Source: Nevskia sp.
GTDB lineage: Bacteria > Pseudomonadota > Gammaproteobacteria > Nevskiales > Nevskiaceae
Length of the DNA stretch: 64,000 nucleotides
Assembly: GCF_021732705.1 (NCBI RefSeq)
Contig: NZ_JAKFUM010000003.1
Coordinates: 186,001 to 250,000, forward strand
Direction of reading: 5' to 3'
Below the pieces are notes generated by a model, which was not told the origin of the DNA, made no database searches, and worked only from the letters and a program-made list of their open reading frames with translations. The position numbers and the translations under genes were made by a program. Below are positions 23,488 through 33,552 of the stretch, in pieces. Each line of letters opens with the position of its first letter. Position 1 is the first letter of the stretch.

Positions 23488-24662
23488 GCGCCGACCTCGT
23501 CGGCCACGCGCGACAGGTAGTTGCCGAGCACGGCGTGGTACTGCGGGATCGGCATGAGGAAATCGTCGTGACCGAGCTGCGAGTCGATGCGGGCGTAGGC
23601 GACATCGCGACCGGCGGCGATCAGGGCGTTGACGATCTCGCGCGAGCGCGCTGGCGAGAAGCGCCAGTCGACCGAGAAGCTGACGACCAGGAACTTCGCT
23701 GTGGCCTGCCGGAATGCCTGCGCCAGGTCGTCGCCGAATTCGCGCGCGGGGTCGAAGTAGTCCAGCGCCTTGGTCATCAGCAGGTAGGTGTTGCCGTCGA
23801 AGCGGTCGACGAAGCTGTTGCCCTGATGGCGCAGATAGCTTTCGACTTCGAACTCGACGTCGTAGTTGAAGTTGTACTGGCCATCGCCGTCGCGCAGGAT
23901 GCGGCCGAAGCGGGCGCGCATCGCGGTGTCGGACAGGTAGGTGATGTGGCCGAGCATGCGTGCGAGCTTGAGTCCGCGCACCGGCTTGGTGCCGGCTTCG
24001 ATGTAGCGCCCGCCGTGGAAGTCCGGATCGGACAGGATCGCCTGCCGCGCGATCTCGTTGAACGCGATGTTCTGCGCGGAAATGCGAGGCGCGGCAGCAA
24101 TCACCAGCGCGTGGCGCACCCGGCTCGGGAAGTCGATCGTCCATTGCATCACCTGCATGCCGCCGAGGCTGCCGCCGATGACGGCGGCCCAGGTCTGGAT
24201 GCCGAGATGATCGGCCAGCATCGCCTGCGACTGCACCCAGTCGCGCACGGTGACGATCGGGAACTCGGGGCCCCACAGCGCGCCGGTGTCGGGGTTCACG
24301 GTCGTGGGGCCGGTCGAACCGCGACAGCCGCCGAGGTTGTTCAGGCAGACGACATGAAAGCGGTTGGTGTCGATCGGTTTGCCCGGACCGATCGCCGAAT
24401 CCCACCAGCCCGGCTTGCGGTCGTCCGGGGAATGGAAGCCGGCAGCATGGTGATCGCCCGACAGCGCGTGGCAGATCAGCACGGCATTGCTGCGCTCGGC
24501 ATTCAGCTCGCCGTAGGTTTCGATCATCAGCTCGAAGCCGGCCAGCGTCCGGCCCGAGGCCAGCACCAGCGGCGTGTCGATCCGCAGCTTGCGCGGCACG
24601 ACGATGCCCAGCGAAGCCCCGGCATACGGCAGCACGGCCGAACCCGTCACGGTGCCGGTCAT
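23484..24662 (-). CDS. metX: Homoserine O-acyltransferase MetX
   Basis: A 392-residue alpha/beta-hydrolase-fold enzyme that acylates homoserine in the first committed step of methionine synthesis. Seen: [24 protein letters not shown], the nucleophile elbow GGSLGGMQ and the C-terminal catalytic His region QLGHDDFL. The family includes acetyl- and succinyl-transferases; the MetW partner and class favour succinyl-CoA, but I cannot decide from sequence alone. One base separates it from yggT upstream; its stop overlaps the first start codon of the metW array. Confidence 0.93.
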   Translation of the reverse strand: MTGTVTGSAVLPYAGASLGIVVPRKLRIDTPLVLASGRTLAGFELMIETYGELNAERSNAVLICHALSGDHHAAGFHSPDDRKPGWWDSAIGPGKPIDTNRFHVVCLNNLGGCRGSTGPTTVNPDTGALWGPEFPIVTVRDWVQSQAMLADHLGIQTWAAVIGGSLGGMQVMQWTIDFPSRVRHALVIAAAPRISAQNIAFNEIARQAILSDPDFHGGRYIEAGTKPVRGLKLARMLGHITYLSDTAMRARFGRILRDGDGQYNFNYDVEFEVESYLRHQGNSFVDRFDGNTYLLMTKALDYFDPAREFGDDLAQAFRQATAKFLVVSFSVDWRFSPARSREIVNALIAAGRDVAYARIDSQLGHDDFLMPIPQYHAVLGNYLSRVADEVGA

Positions 24663-24663
24663 G

Positions 24664-25263
24664 TCAGAAGTACAGACCGAGCACGGCGCTCAGCTGCGTC
24701 AGCACGGCCTGGAACACCACCATCACCGGAATCGGCGACAGGTCGAGCCCGGCCACCAGCGGAATGACGCGCCGCACCGGCTTCAGCACCGGTTCGGTCA
24801 GGCTCCACAGCACGTTCGCCGCAGGGTTCGACACGCCCGGACCGACCCAGCTCAGGATCGTCACCACCAGCAGGCTCAGCATGTAGATCTTCAACGCGAG
24901 GCTGACCACCTTGAGCAGTGCCAGCCACAGCATCTGCAGCGTTTCGAGGCTCTGCCCGTACAGGCTGCCGACGATCAGGATGTCGAGCACGGCGACGGCC
25001 GCCAGCACCAGCAACGCCGGCGTGTCGACATTGCGGATGCGCGGCACGAAGCGCGCGAGCGGAATCGTGATCGGCTGCGTCAGCTTCCAGATCAGCTGCG
25101 AGATCGGGTTGTAGAAGTTCGCACGCACCAGCTGCAGCATCACGCGCAGCAGGAACACGCAGATCACCAGATCGAGCAGGGTGGTGAACAGGCTGTAGAA
25201 GATGTTGATGATGACGCGTGCTCCGGTTCTGGGGGCCGTCGGCTGGCCGTTGCCGGCCGGCAT
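24664..25263 (-). CDS. yggT: YggT family integral membrane protein
   Basis: A 199-residue membrane protein with the duplicated YggT module: two copies of a hydrophobic hairpin followed by [14 protein letters not shown] (first) and [20 protein letters not shown] (second). Helices lie at ~18-45, ~80-100, ~110-135 and ~175-199. YggT proteins are linked to osmotic tolerance and potassium movement, with little direct evidence. Order proC-yggT-metX-metW is the same as in pseudomonads. The exact start is uncertain because no strong ribosome-binding site precedes 25263. Confidence 0.88.
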   Translation of the reverse strand: MPAGNGQPTAPRTGARVIINIFYSLFTTLLDLVICVFLLRVMLQLVRANFYNPISQLIWKLTQPITIPLARFVPRIRNVDTPALLVLAAVAVLDILIVGSLYGQSLETLQMLWLALLKVVSLALKIYMLSLLVVTILSWVGPGVSNPAANVLWSLTEPVLKPVRRVIPLVAGLDLSPIPVMVVFQAVLTQLSAVLGLYF

Positions 25264-25310
25264 CGGTCAGGTCGTGATCGGTTCGCGATCGCGGCCCGAC
25301 CCGGTCGTGA

Positions 25311-26168
25311 TCAAGGGGACGCCGCGGCGGCGAGTTCATCGCCAAGCTCGCGGCCGCGCCGGTTGGCCGCCACCAGCGCCGTGCCGAGAATGCGGCGGAA
25401 TCCGTCGGCTTCAAGGCTTTCGAGTGCGGCCTGCGTCGTTCCGCCCTTCGAGGTCACCTGCGCGCGCAGGGTTGCGACATCGGTACCCGTACCTTCCGCC
25501 ATCTTCGCGGCGCCGATGAAGGTCTGCAGCGCCAGCGCCTGCGCATCGTCTGGGGTCAGCCCGAGGGCGATGCCGGCTTCCGCCATCGCTTCGGTCAGCA
25601 GGAAGAAATAGGCCGGGCCGCTGCCGGATACCGCAGTGACCGCGTCCATCAGCGCTTCCGAAGCGACCCAGCAGACCTTGCCGGCCGCACCGAGCACGGT
25701 TTCCGCCTGCGCTTTCGCGCGCGACGTGGCGCCGGCCGAGGCATGCAGGCCGGTGATGCCGGCGCCGAACAGCGCCGGCGTGTTCGGCATCGTGCGGATG
25801 ATCGCGCCGTGCCAGTCGCCCTGGCCGAGCAGCGTGTGCAGCGTGGCGATGCGGACGCCGGCGCAGATCGAGATCAGCGTGGCCGCCGGTGCCAGCCGCA
25901 GGCCCTGCACCGCGCTCGCCACCTGCTGCGGCTTGGTCGCCAGCACGACGATGTCGGCGCCGTGCACGGCGGCGGCGTTGTCGGCGGCGATCACGACGCC
26001 GAAGCGGGCCTTCAGCGCGGCGGCGCGTTCGCCATCCGGCTCGGACACGCGGATCGTCGTGGCCGGCTGGCCGGCCGCGATCAGGCCGCCGATCAGGCTG
26101 GCCGCCATGTTGCCGCCGCCGATGAAGGCGATCTGGTCGAAGGCGGCGGGAGCGGGGGCTGGGGTCAT
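25311..26168 (-). CDS. proC: Pyrroline-5-carboxylate reductase
   Basis: A 285-residue NAD(P)H-dependent enzyme for the last step of proline synthesis. The Rossmann motif is IAFIGGGNMA (13-22). ATKPQQV, RTMPNTPA, AVSGSGPAYFF and the C-terminal TSKGGTTQAAL are the standard ProC signatures. ATG 26168 was chosen, since family homology starts 10 residues later and the longer frame only adds non-homologous sequence. It heads the proC-yggT-metX-metW block and is divergent from ilvA. Confidence 0.93.
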   Translation of the reverse strand: MTPAPAPAAFDQIAFIGGGNMAASLIGGLIAAGQPATTIRVSEPDGERAAALKARFGVVIAADNAAAVHGADIVVLATKPQQVASAVQGLRLAPAATLISICAGVRIATLHTLLGQGDWHGAIIRTMPNTPALFGAGITGLHASAGATSRAKAQAETVLGAAGKVCWVASEALMDAVTAVSGSGPAYFFLLTEAMAEAGIALGLTPDDAQALALQTFIGAAKMAEGTGTDVATLRAQVTSKGGTTQAALESLEADGFRRILGTALVAANRRGRELGDELAAAASP

Positions 26169-26304
26169 CGGAGCGGTCACGGGCGCGAAGCGATCGGGGC
26201 AGGCGTGCCGGGGGCGGCGGGAGCGGACGGTATGATACGCGCCCCGAAACCGCGACCGCTGCGCCGCTCGCGCGCAGGCCCGCCCCAGCGACGACGATCG
26301 AACC

Positions 26305-27984
26305 GTGACCGATTCCAGCCCGCCCGCCTCCGCCAAGCCCGCTTCGAAGCCCGCGGCCAAGACCGCCACGCGGGCGGCCCGCCAGCAGCCCGGCAAGCCG
26401 TCCGCGCACGGCACGGCGCAGTCCGCTGGCAAGCCGTCGGCGAAGTCCAGCGAACGTGATCGCCTGCTCGCCGACTACCGCGCCCGGATCGAGCGCGCCC
26501 GGGTCTACGACGTGGCGATCGTGTCGGCACTCGAACCGGCGCCGAAGCTGTCGGCCCGGCTGGCAAACCGTGTGCTGCTGAAGCGCGAGGACACGCAGTC
26601 GGTCCGCTCGTTCAAGCTGCGCGGCGCCTACAACCGCATCGTGCAACTGCCGGAGGCGCTGCGCGCGCGCGGCGTGATCTGCGCGTCTGCCGGCAACCAC
26701 GCGCAGGGCGTGGCGCTGTCGGCCCGGCGGCTCGGCATTCCGGCGTGGATCGTGATGCCGCGGACCACGCCGTCGGTCAAGGTCGATTCGGTGCGCGCGC
26801 TCGGCGGCAAGATCGTACTGCATGGCGATGCCTTCGACGACGCCGCGGCCCACGCCGCCGAGCTGGCCGAAAGCAAGGGCCTGACCATGATCCCGCCGTA
26901 CGACGATGCCGATGTCATCGCCGGGCAAGGCACCGTGGCGAAGGAAATCCTCGAGCAGATCGGCCCGGATGGTGCGCTGGATGCCGTGTTCGTCTGCACC
27001 GGCGGCGGTGGCCTGCTGGCCGGTGTCGCGGCCTGGATCAAGGCGGTGCGGCCGGGGGTGCAGGTGATCAGCGTCGAGCCGGACGATTCCGATTGCATGG
27101 CGCAGGCGCTGGAAGCGGGCCGGCGCGTGAAGCTGCCGCAGGTCGGCCTGTTCGCCGATGGCGTGGCCGTGCGGCAGGCGGGTGCCGAGCCGTTTCGCGT
27201 CTGCCGCGAAACCGTCGATGCCTGCCTGCGGGTCTCGGTCGACGAGATCTGTGCCGCGATACGCGATGTCTTCGCCGAAAACCGCTCGCTGCCGGAACCG
27301 GCGGGCGCGCTGGCGGTGGCCGGCATCAAGAAGTGGGTGGCGCAGACCGGTGCCACCGGCAAGACGCTGGTGGCGACCATCAGCGGTGCCAACCTGAACT
27401 TCGACCGCCTGCGCCATATCGCCGAGCGCGCGGAACTGGGTGATGGCCGCGAAACGCTGCTCGCGGTGACGATTCCGGAACGGCCCGGCAGCTTCAAGCG
27501 CTTCCTGAAGCAGTTGGGCCGTCGGCCGATCACCGAGTTCAACTACCGCTACGCCAGCGAGCGCGAAGCGCACGTCTTCGCCGGCGTGCACTTCGACGAT
27601 CACGGCGCGCGCACTGCGGCGATCGAGGCGCTGCGCGCCGATGGCTATCAGGTTGCCGACCTGACCGACGACGAGATGGCCAAGGTCCATGTCCGCTACA
27701 TGGTCGGCGGCCGTGCGCAGGGCATCGTCGACGAGCGCCTGTACCGCTTCGAGTTTCCGGAACGTCCGGGCGCGCTGGCCGATTTCCTGTCCGCTGTCGG
27801 CAGCCGCTGGAACATCTCGCTGTTCCACTACCGCAACCACGGTGCCGCCTACGGCCGCGTGCTGTGCGGCCTGCAGGTGCCGAAGAAGGAACGCGCCGAG
27901 TGCCGCCGAACGCTCGATGCGCTCGGCTACGAGTATCACGACGAAAGCGAGAATCCGGCGTACAAGCTGTTCATCGGCGGCTGA
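26305..27984 (+). CDS. ilvA: Threonine ammonia-lyase, biosynthetic (two ACT-like domains)
   Basis: A 559-residue PLP enzyme that converts threonine to 2-oxobutanoate for isoleucine synthesis. The PLP Lys is K104 in SFKLRGAYN, and the phosphate loop is GGGGLLAG. Two C-terminal regulatory domains (~380-460 and ~475-555, each starting near ERPGSF / ERPGAL) indicate the allosteric, isoleucine-controlled long form. The first ~50 residues are a Ser/Ala/Lys/Pro-rich extension absent from E. coli IlvA; the GTG start at 26305 may therefore be too far upstream, with the true start nearer residue 50. Confidence 0.93.
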   Translation: MTDSSPPASAKPASKPAAKTATRAARQQPGKPSAHGTAQSAGKPSAKSSERDRLLADYRARIERARVYDVAIVSALEPAPKLSARLANRVLLKREDTQSVRSFKLRGAYNRIVQLPEALRARGVICASAGNHAQGVALSARRLGIPAWIVMPRTTPSVKVDSVRALGGKIVLHGDAFDDAAAHAAELAESKGLTMIPPYDDADVIAGQGTVAKEILEQIGPDGALDAVFVCTGGGGLLAGVAAWIKAVRPGVQVISVEPDDSDCMAQALEAGRRVKLPQVGLFADGVAVRQAGAEPFRVCRETVDACLRVSVDEICAAIRDVFAENRSLPEPAGALAVAGIKKWVAQTGATGKTLVATISGANLNFDRLRHIAERAELGDGRETLLAVTIPERPGSFKRFLKQLGRRPITEFNYRYASEREAHVFAGVHFDDHGARTAAIEALRADGYQVADLTDDEMAKVHVRYMVGGRAQGIVDERLYRFEFPERPGALADFLSAVGSRWNISLFHYRNHGAAYGRVLCGLQVPKKERAECRRTLDALGYEYHDESENPAYKLFIGG

Positions 27985-28008
27985 GGCGCGCCCGCGGCCG
28001 CGCGCTTG

Positions 28009-28527
28009 CTACGGCAGCGGCCCGAGCATCAGCTCAGGGTCCTTGTGCTGGGTCAGCGTGTCCGGTGCGGCCATCGCGTCGCGCGGGAACAGCGTGCCGG
28101 TGTCTTCGGCGCACTGGGTGTACGCCAGCATTTCACCGAAGCGCAGGAACTGGCCCTCGCGCTTGAGGTAGGCGTTCTGCGCGCGATAGGCCTCGCCTTC
28201 GGTCTTCAGCGTGGTCGGGCAGTCCTTGAAGATGTCGTCGCCGCGCGCCTTCCACTGCATGACGTGCACGAGTTCGTGCAGCAGGAACGAGTTGTCGGCC
28301 GGGTCTTCGAGATCGAGCGAATCCCGGATCATGATCTCGTAGGACTCGGTCTCGAACGTCGCGGCGATGCCGGTGCAGCCTTTCGGCTCGTCCGGGCAAA
28401 TGGCGCGGGCGATGGTGTCGACCGAGACCACGCGGACCGGCGGCAGGGCATCCACCGGGATCTCCGGATAGCCCGACAGCCGGGCGGCGGCAGCGACCAG
28501 AAACGACAGCAGTTCGGCGTTCGGCAT
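28009..28527 (-). CDS. Zinc-metalloprotease-like protein (DUF6647 type)
   Basis: A 172-residue protein with an HExxH zinc motif: FLLHELVHVMQ (H84, E85, H88). A downstream Glu (TEGEAYRAQN) could be the third ligand. The segment before the motif, ESYEIMIRDSLDLED, resembles the strand that precedes gluzincin motifs. There is a weak hydrophobic N-terminus but no clear signal peptide. I take it as a DUF6647-like protein; activity and substrate are unknown. It is convergent with ilvA. Confidence 0.65.
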   Translation of the reverse strand: MPNAELLSFLVAAAARLSGYPEIPVDALPPVRVVSVDTIARAICPDEPKGCTGIAATFETESYEIMIRDSLDLEDPADNSFLLHELVHVMQWKARGDDIFKDCPTTLKTEGEAYRAQNAYLKREGQFLRFGEMLAYTQCAEDTGTLFPRDAMAAPDTLTQHKDPELMLGPLP

Positions 28528-28614
28528 GCGGCACTCCCATGGGCTGCGCCCGGGACAGGCAGGGCGCTGGCGCTTCGGGCGGGCTGGCGATGACGGCCGG
28601 TGCAGGGCTCCGCG

Positions 28615-29076
<462 letters not shown>

Positions 29077-29116
29077 CGCGGGCAAAAGGGCGTCGAAGGG
29101 CTTGGGTTGCAGGAAT

Positions 29117-29728
29117 TCAGGACTTCGGGAAGCGGCGCAGGCCGTGCTCGGTGACGACGGCGTCGAGCCGGATGTCGAAGCGTTCCATCGGAAGCTCGTC
29201 GACCTGCTGCGCGGCGTAAGCGTAGCCGATGCGCTGTGGCCGATGGCCGATGCGCGGGCCGGCCAGAGCCCGGTCGTAATAGCCGCCGCCATTGCCGAGC
29301 CGGCCGCCGGCGGCATCGAAGCCGAGCAGCGGCACGAGGATCACGTCGAAGGCTTTCGCGCCGCGCAGATGCCGCCGCGTCACCGGTTCGGGCAGCCGCA
29401 GCGAACCACGGCAGCGCACCGGCGAGTGGGTTGTGATCGGCACGAAGCGCATGCGCCAGTCGCGCAAGGTCAGCGGGACGGCGACACGATGGCCGGCACG
29501 CGCGAGTGCCGAACGCAGCGGCTCCGTCGAGAGTTCGGAGTGCACCGACAGGTAGATCGCGATCCGGCAGCGCGGCGGCAGCGCTTGCAGCAGGTGCCGC
29601 GCGGCATGGCGCGCGGCACTGGCACGGTCTGCAGGGGCAATGCGGCTGCGACGTTGGCGCAGCTCGCGACGCAGCGCGGACTTGCGCGCTGCGGTATCAA
29701 GAAGGGTGTCTCCCACCTGTGCCGTCAT
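29117..29728 (-). CDS. ygfA: 5-formyltetrahydrofolate cyclo-ligase
   Basis: A 203-residue enzyme that converts 5-formyl-THF to 5,10-methenyl-THF with ATP. Seen: KSALRRELRQRR at the N-terminus, LVPLLGFDAAGGRLGNGGGYYDR (the ATP/folate loop) and the late GYAYAAQQVDELP. The first ~15 residues are outside the family core. ATG 29728 is chosen because the longer frame would extend into the 6S RNA. The gene order zapA, 6S RNA, ygfA is conserved and suggests expression from the 6S promoter. Confidence 0.93.
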   Translation of the reverse strand: MTAQVGDTLLDTAARKSALRRELRQRRSRIAPADRASAARHAARHLLQALPPRCRIAIYLSVHSELSTEPLRSALARAGHRVAVPLTLRDWRMRFVPITTHSPVRCRGSLRLPEPVTRRHLRGAKAFDVILVPLLGFDAAGGRLGNGGGYYDRALAGPRIGHRPQRIGYAYAAQQVDELPMERFDIRLDAVVTEHGLRRFPKS

Positions 29729-29739
29729 CCGTTCTGACC

Positions 29740-29890
29740 TTGAGACGGAGGTCTCAAGTGGGGGCCGGACAATGTATTCGGGCTTCCCGCTGCAAGGCGG
29801 GCCTGCACTCCCTACGCTGTTGAGGCTCCCTTTGCATTGCAATTAGGCTCAAGGGTTTCAAACAGACGTCGAACACTGCAGGAGACACGT
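29740..29890 (-). ncRNA. ssrS: 6S RNA
   Basis: It lies between zapA and ygfA, the classic 6S RNA position. The 5' part GTGTCTCC can pair with GAGACCTCCG near the 3' end, and CAGTGT with ACATTG further in. The middle contains a CCCTTGAGCC segment facing an AGGGAGCCTC arm, like the 6S central bubble that mimics an open promoter and binds sigma-70 RNA polymerase. A hairpin CTTGAGAC/GTCTCAAG (29741-29760) closes the 3' end. Both ends are approximate; at ~150 nt it is shorter than the E. coli molecule. Confidence 0.75.
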
Positions 29891-29894
29891 CCAA

Positions 29895-29921
29895 ACATTA
29901 GCACGAAAGGCGCGTTTGCAA
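29895..29921 (-). promoter_or_regulatory. Promoter of the 6S RNA / ygfA transcript
   Basis: On the minus strand TTGCAA (29916-29921) is the -35 and TAATGT (29895-29900) the -10, with a 15-bp spacer and an extended -10 TGC just before it. The predicted start, near 29888, fits the start of the 6S RNA. Confidence 0.55.
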
Positions 29922-29996
29922 GGGCTTTCGTGATGATTTGTTCAACCTGCGGCGACGGCCGTTCGGCGGCTGGAGCCGGTGTTGCGCAACACGGAT

Positions 29997-30332
29997 TCAG
30001 TCGGCCTGGTTCAGCGTCTGGTCGATGTCGGCCGACATCTGCGTGATCTTGTCGATGCTGTCCTGATCCGGCCGCACCAGCGCCGGGTTGCCTTTCAGGG
30101 TCAGCAGCTCGCGGGCGAGGTTCAAGGCGGTCATCACCGCGATGCGCTCGGCACCGAGCGCCTTGCCGCGACGGCGGATCGCCGTCATCCGCTCGTTCAG
30201 ATAGTCGGCGGATGCGACCAGCCCCTCGTGTTCCTCGGCCGGGCAGGTCACGGTGTACTCACGCGCCATGATCCGCACGGTGACGGTCAACGGCTCCGGC
30301 TTCGTGTCCGTCTTGTCGGGGGCATTGCTCAT
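29997..30332 (-). CDS. zapA: Cell division protein ZapA
   Basis: A 111-residue ZapA: a small N-terminal beta/alpha head (LTVTVRIMAREYTVTCPAEEHEGL) and a C-terminal coiled coil. ZapA cross-links FtsZ filaments in the division ring. ATG 30332 is chosen because the homologous region starts ~15 residues in and the longer frame would overlap the preceding small gene. It overlaps nothing and lies 7 bp after the small coiled-coil gene, with which it is probably co-transcribed. Confidence 0.93.
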   Translation of the reverse strand: MSNAPDKTDTKPEPLTVTVRIMAREYTVTCPAEEHEGLVASADYLNERMTAIRRRGKALGAERIAVMTALNLARELLTLKGNPALVRPDQDSIDKITQMSADIDQTLNQAD

Positions 30333-30339
30333 GCGCGGC

Positions 30340-30534
30340 TCATCCGTTCGGGTCCGATTCGAGCTGGCGAATGCGCTCGACCACACCTTCGATCCGCCGC
30401 TTCAGTTCGGCGTTCAGCGCCAGCAGGCGATCACGCTCCTGCAGCGCCCGCTTCTTTTCCAGACGTTCCTGCCGGTAGGCCGCGATCAGGCGCTGCACTC
30501 TTTCTTCGAGCTGGACGACTTCGGTCTGGAGCAT
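30340..30534 (-). CDS. Small coiled-coil protein (TIGR02449 / ZapB-like)
   Basis: A 64-residue, highly charged single coiled coil: heptad-like LQTEVVQLEERVQRLI through RIRQLESD. Proteins of this size and position, just before zapA, are annotated TIGR02449; a division role like that of ZapB is suggested by context and shape only. ATG 30534 is used; the longer frame would begin at TTG. A -10-like TATACT (30561-30566, minus strand) lies ~27 bp upstream. Confidence 0.75.
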   Translation of the reverse strand: MLQTEVVQLEERVQRLIAAYRQERLEKKRALQERDRLLALNAELKRRIEGVVERIRQLESDPNG

Positions 30535-30555
30535 GGCGAGCGGAGGAACGTGGCG

Positions 30556-30596
30556 CAAAAAGTATAACGCGGGCGTCCCTTTCGGAACGCCCGCGT
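30556..30596 (-). terminator. Rho-independent terminator of the DegP-type gene
   Basis: ACGCGGGCGT and ACGCCCGCGT pair around a 10-nt loop; on the minus strand TATACTTTTTG follows. It is 34 bp after the protease stop. The same bases include the -10-like box for the next gene, so terminator and promoter overlap. Confidence 0.75.
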
Positions 30597-30629
30597 CATC
30601 GGCACGGGAAAACGGTGCCGCTGCCCGGT

Positions 30630-32087
30630 TTATTCGACCACGAGGTAGAACGCGCCGCTGCCGCGCAGCACCTGCAGCAACAGCTGACCATCCTTCTGCG
30701 AGGCCAGTCGCTCGAACTCGGCGACGGTCGGCGTCGGGAAGCGGTTGACGCTCAGGATCACGTCATTCGGACGCAGGCCATTCTTCGCCGCCACGGAACG
30801 CGGATCGACGTTCGACACCAGCACGCCCTTGACGCCAGCGGCACGCGCCGCTTCGGCAGCCGGGCCGGCCAGCGCGCCGAACGTTGCGCCCTTCAGCGCC
30901 GGATGCAGGTTGTCCGCCGCGGCCTTGGCTTCGTCGACGTTCTTGCCGACGACCACGGTGACCTCCTTCGGCTTGCCGTCGCGGAAGATCTTCAGGTTGA
31001 CCTTGTCGCCGATCTTCAGCAGGCCGACGAGATAGCGCAGCTGCGCGAAGTCCTTGATCGGCTTGCCGTTGGCTTCGACCACGACGTCGCCATCCTGCAG
31101 GCCGGCCTTCGAGGCCGGGGAGTCCGGCACGATCTTGCCGATCAGCGCGCCCTTGCCATCCGGAATCTTGAACGCCTTGATCAGCTCCGGCGTCAGTTCC
31201 TGACCGCCCTGGATGCCGATGCGGCCACGAACCACCGCGCCGTTCTCGATCAGCTGCGCCATCACGCTCTTGACCAGATTGGTCGGAATCGCGAAGCCGA
31301 TGCCGATGTTGCCGCCCGAGCGCGACAGGATCTGGCTGTTGATGCCGACCAGTTCGCCCTTCAGGTTGATCAGCGCGCCGCCGGAGTTGCCCGGGTTGAT
31401 CGAGGCATCGGTCTGGATGAAGTCTTCATAGCCTTCGCCGAGGCCCTGGCGACCGAGGCCGGAGACGATGCCCGAGGTCACCGTCTGGCGCAGGCCGAAC
31501 GGCGAGCCGATGGCAACGACGAAATCGCCGACTTCGAGCTTGTCGGAATCGGCGATGCTCAGCGCCGTCAGGTTCTTCGTCTCGATCTTCAGCACGGCGA
31601 GGTCGGTGGCCGGATCGGTGCCGACCAGCTTCGCCGGAATCTCGCGGTCATCGTTCAGGCGAACCATGATCTTTTCGGCATCGGCGACGACGTGATTGTT
31701 GGTGATCACGTAGCCCTTGGCGGCATCGACGATGACGCCGGAACCGATCGCCTGCGGCGCTTCGCGTGGCTGCTGCTGCTGCGGTCCCTGGCCGTCCGGC
31801 ACGTCGAAGAAGCGACGGAAGAACGGGTCATTCAGCAGCGGGTTCTGCTGCTGTTCCGGCTGCGCCTTGCCGACGACGGCGATGTTGACGACGGCCGGCA
31901 GCACCGGCTTCAGCATCGGTGCCAGCGACGGCACCTGACCCTGCACGGCCTGCGCGAGCAGCGGCGCGGGAATGTCGGCCTGGGACGGCGCGGGGGCAAT
32001 CGTCGTGAGGCTCAGCGTCGCCATCGTGGCGAGCAGACCGGCGGCAGTCGCGACGCCGGCCGTTTTCATGAACGAGCGTATGTTCAT
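30630..32087 (-). CDS. Periplasmic serine protease DegP/MucD type (Do family)
   Basis: A 485-residue HtrA protease. A signal peptide (1-37, ending near PSQA) is followed by a Gln-rich loop (~76-110). The triad is H132 (TNNHVV), D162 (ATDLAVL) and S235 (NPGNSGGAL). Two PDZ domains follow (~265-355 and ~385-480). It degrades misfolded envelope proteins. The Q-rich LA-loop and length resemble MucD/DegP more than the single-PDZ DegS. Its gene is followed by a terminator and preceded by a ~117-bp gap after sohB. Confidence 0.93.
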   Translation of the reverse strand: MNIRSFMKTAGVATAAGLLATMATLSLTTIAPAPSQADIPAPLLAQAVQGQVPSLAPMLKPVLPAVVNIAVVGKAQPEQQQNPLLNDPFFRRFFDVPDGQGPQQQQPREAPQAIGSGVIVDAAKGYVITNNHVVADAEKIMVRLNDDREIPAKLVGTDPATDLAVLKIETKNLTALSIADSDKLEVGDFVVAIGSPFGLRQTVTSGIVSGLGRQGLGEGYEDFIQTDASINPGNSGGALINLKGELVGINSQILSRSGGNIGIGFAIPTNLVKSVMAQLIENGAVVRGRIGIQGGQELTPELIKAFKIPDGKGALIGKIVPDSPASKAGLQDGDVVVEANGKPIKDFAQLRYLVGLLKIGDKVNLKIFRDGKPKEVTVVVGKNVDEAKAAADNLHPALKGATFGALAGPAAEAARAAGVKGVLVSNVDPRSVAAKNGLRPNDVILSVNRFPTPTVAEFERLASQKDGQLLLQVLRGSGAFYLVVE

Positions 32088-32204
32088 CTGGGTGGTGTCC
32101 TGGAGGGTGTGTTTGTTGTCGTTCGGTGTGAACGTGGCGGTACGACCATGCGCCGCGCCGCAAGTTTCACCGGTGCTTCACATCGGTACGCAATCTCGAC
32201 AGCG

Positions 32205-33281
32205 TCAGCGAGACCCGCTCCAGCGCGATGCATCAAGCGCCGAAAGGGTTTGAACGCGCCCCGCCGGGCCCCACTTGCCGGACACGCCAAGGCGGGCGAG
32301 GCGGGTCAGCGTGCCGATCAGCTGCTCGCGCAGGCCGCGCTTGACGCGGTAGCGCACTTCGAACACTTCGCGCGTCTTGACCGCTTCCAGCAGCAGATCG
32401 TCACTGGTCTGGATGCGATCGATCAGGCCCAGTTCCAGCGCCTGCAGGCCGTACCAGTGCTCGCCGGTGGCGACTTTCTCGATCACCAGCGACTTCCGGT
32501 TGTCGGACACGAAGTTCTTGAACAGCTGGTGGATTTCTTCCAGCTCCTGCTTGAACTTGGCGCGCGCGGCGTCGGTGTTCTCGCCGAACATGGTCAGCGT
32601 GCGCTTGTATTCGCCGGCGGTGTGCAGTTCGACATCGATCGCGTTCTTGTCGAGCAGACGATGGAAGTTCGGCATCTGCGCGACGACGCCGATCGAGCCG
32701 ACGACCGCGAACGGCGCGGCAACGATCTCGTCGGCGACGCAGGCCATCATGTAGCCGCCGCTGGCTGCGACCTTGTCGATGGCGATCTGCAGGCGGAAGC
32801 CGCGATCGCGGATGCGCTTGAGCTGCGACGCCGCCAGACCGTACGAATGGACGATGCCGCCGCCGCTTTCCAGCCGCACCAGCACCGCGTCATCGGGGCG
32901 GGCCACCTGCAGCAGCGCGCTGACTTCCTCGCGCAGTGCCGCGACCTGCGAGGCTTCGATGTCGCCATCGAAATCGAGCACGAACAGGCGTGGCTTGACC
33001 GGTTCCTCGCCCGCTTTCGCCGCCTTGCGCCTGGCCTTTTCCTCGGCCTTGCGCTTCTTCTCTTCGGCCTTGTGCTCGAACTCGTCCATCAGGTCGAGAT
33101 TCAGAACGTCCGCCATGTTGCGATAGCGTTCGTTCAGATGCTTGACCTCCAGCCGCTCGCCGACCGGCCCTCGGCCTTCGCGCACGAGGTTGGCGATCAG
33201 CACGATCAACGCGCCGATGGCCAGCAGCCAGGTCAGCGTCTTGGCCAGATACAGGCCGTATTGCAGCAGCAGGTCTTGCAT
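32205..33281 (-). CDS. sohB: SohB inner-membrane protease
   Basis: A 358-residue S49 (SppA-like) protease. One N-terminal transmembrane helix (9-33) is followed by a charged Lys/Glu-rich coiled stretch (66-92). The catalytic Ser is S174 in AASGGYMMACVAD, and the general base is probably K226 in AGEYKRTL. SohB cleaves peptides at the periplasmic face and can suppress loss of DegP in E. coli; here it lies directly upstream of a DegP-type gene, which supports a joint envelope-quality role. Confidence 0.93.
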   Translation of the reverse strand: MQDLLLQYGLYLAKTLTWLLAIGALIVLIANLVREGRGPVGERLEVKHLNERYRNMADVLNLDLMDEFEHKAEEKKRKAEEKARRKAAKAGEEPVKPRLFVLDFDGDIEASQVAALREEVSALLQVARPDDAVLVRLESGGGIVHSYGLAASQLKRIRDRGFRLQIAIDKVAASGGYMMACVADEIVAAPFAVVGSIGVVAQMPNFHRLLDKNAIDVELHTAGEYKRTLTMFGENTDAARAKFKQELEEIHQLFKNFVSDNRKSLVIEKVATGEHWYGLQALELGLIDRIQTSDDLLLEAVKTREVFEVRYRVKRGLREQLIGTLTRLARLGVSGKWGPAGRVQTLSALDASRWSGSR

Positions 33282-33552
33282 GGATGCGTCTTGTCGTTCG
33301 GGTGGCGGCCGGGAGGCCGGTGCTGCGGCAATCGGAGGATGAGCTTCGGCAGCGACGGCTGGCTCGCGGGCGCGATCGCCGCGCGAACCGCCGCCTGCGT
33401 GGCGCTGGATGCAAGGTCATGGGGACGGCGGCGCGGGATTCAATGCAGCGCCGGAACGGCGGCCACGCCGTTCCTGCCGCCAAGCGGGCGATTCGGTTAC
33501 ATTCGCGAAAAGCGTGGTACTTCGAACGCCACTTCCCTGCCGGATCGTCTGA

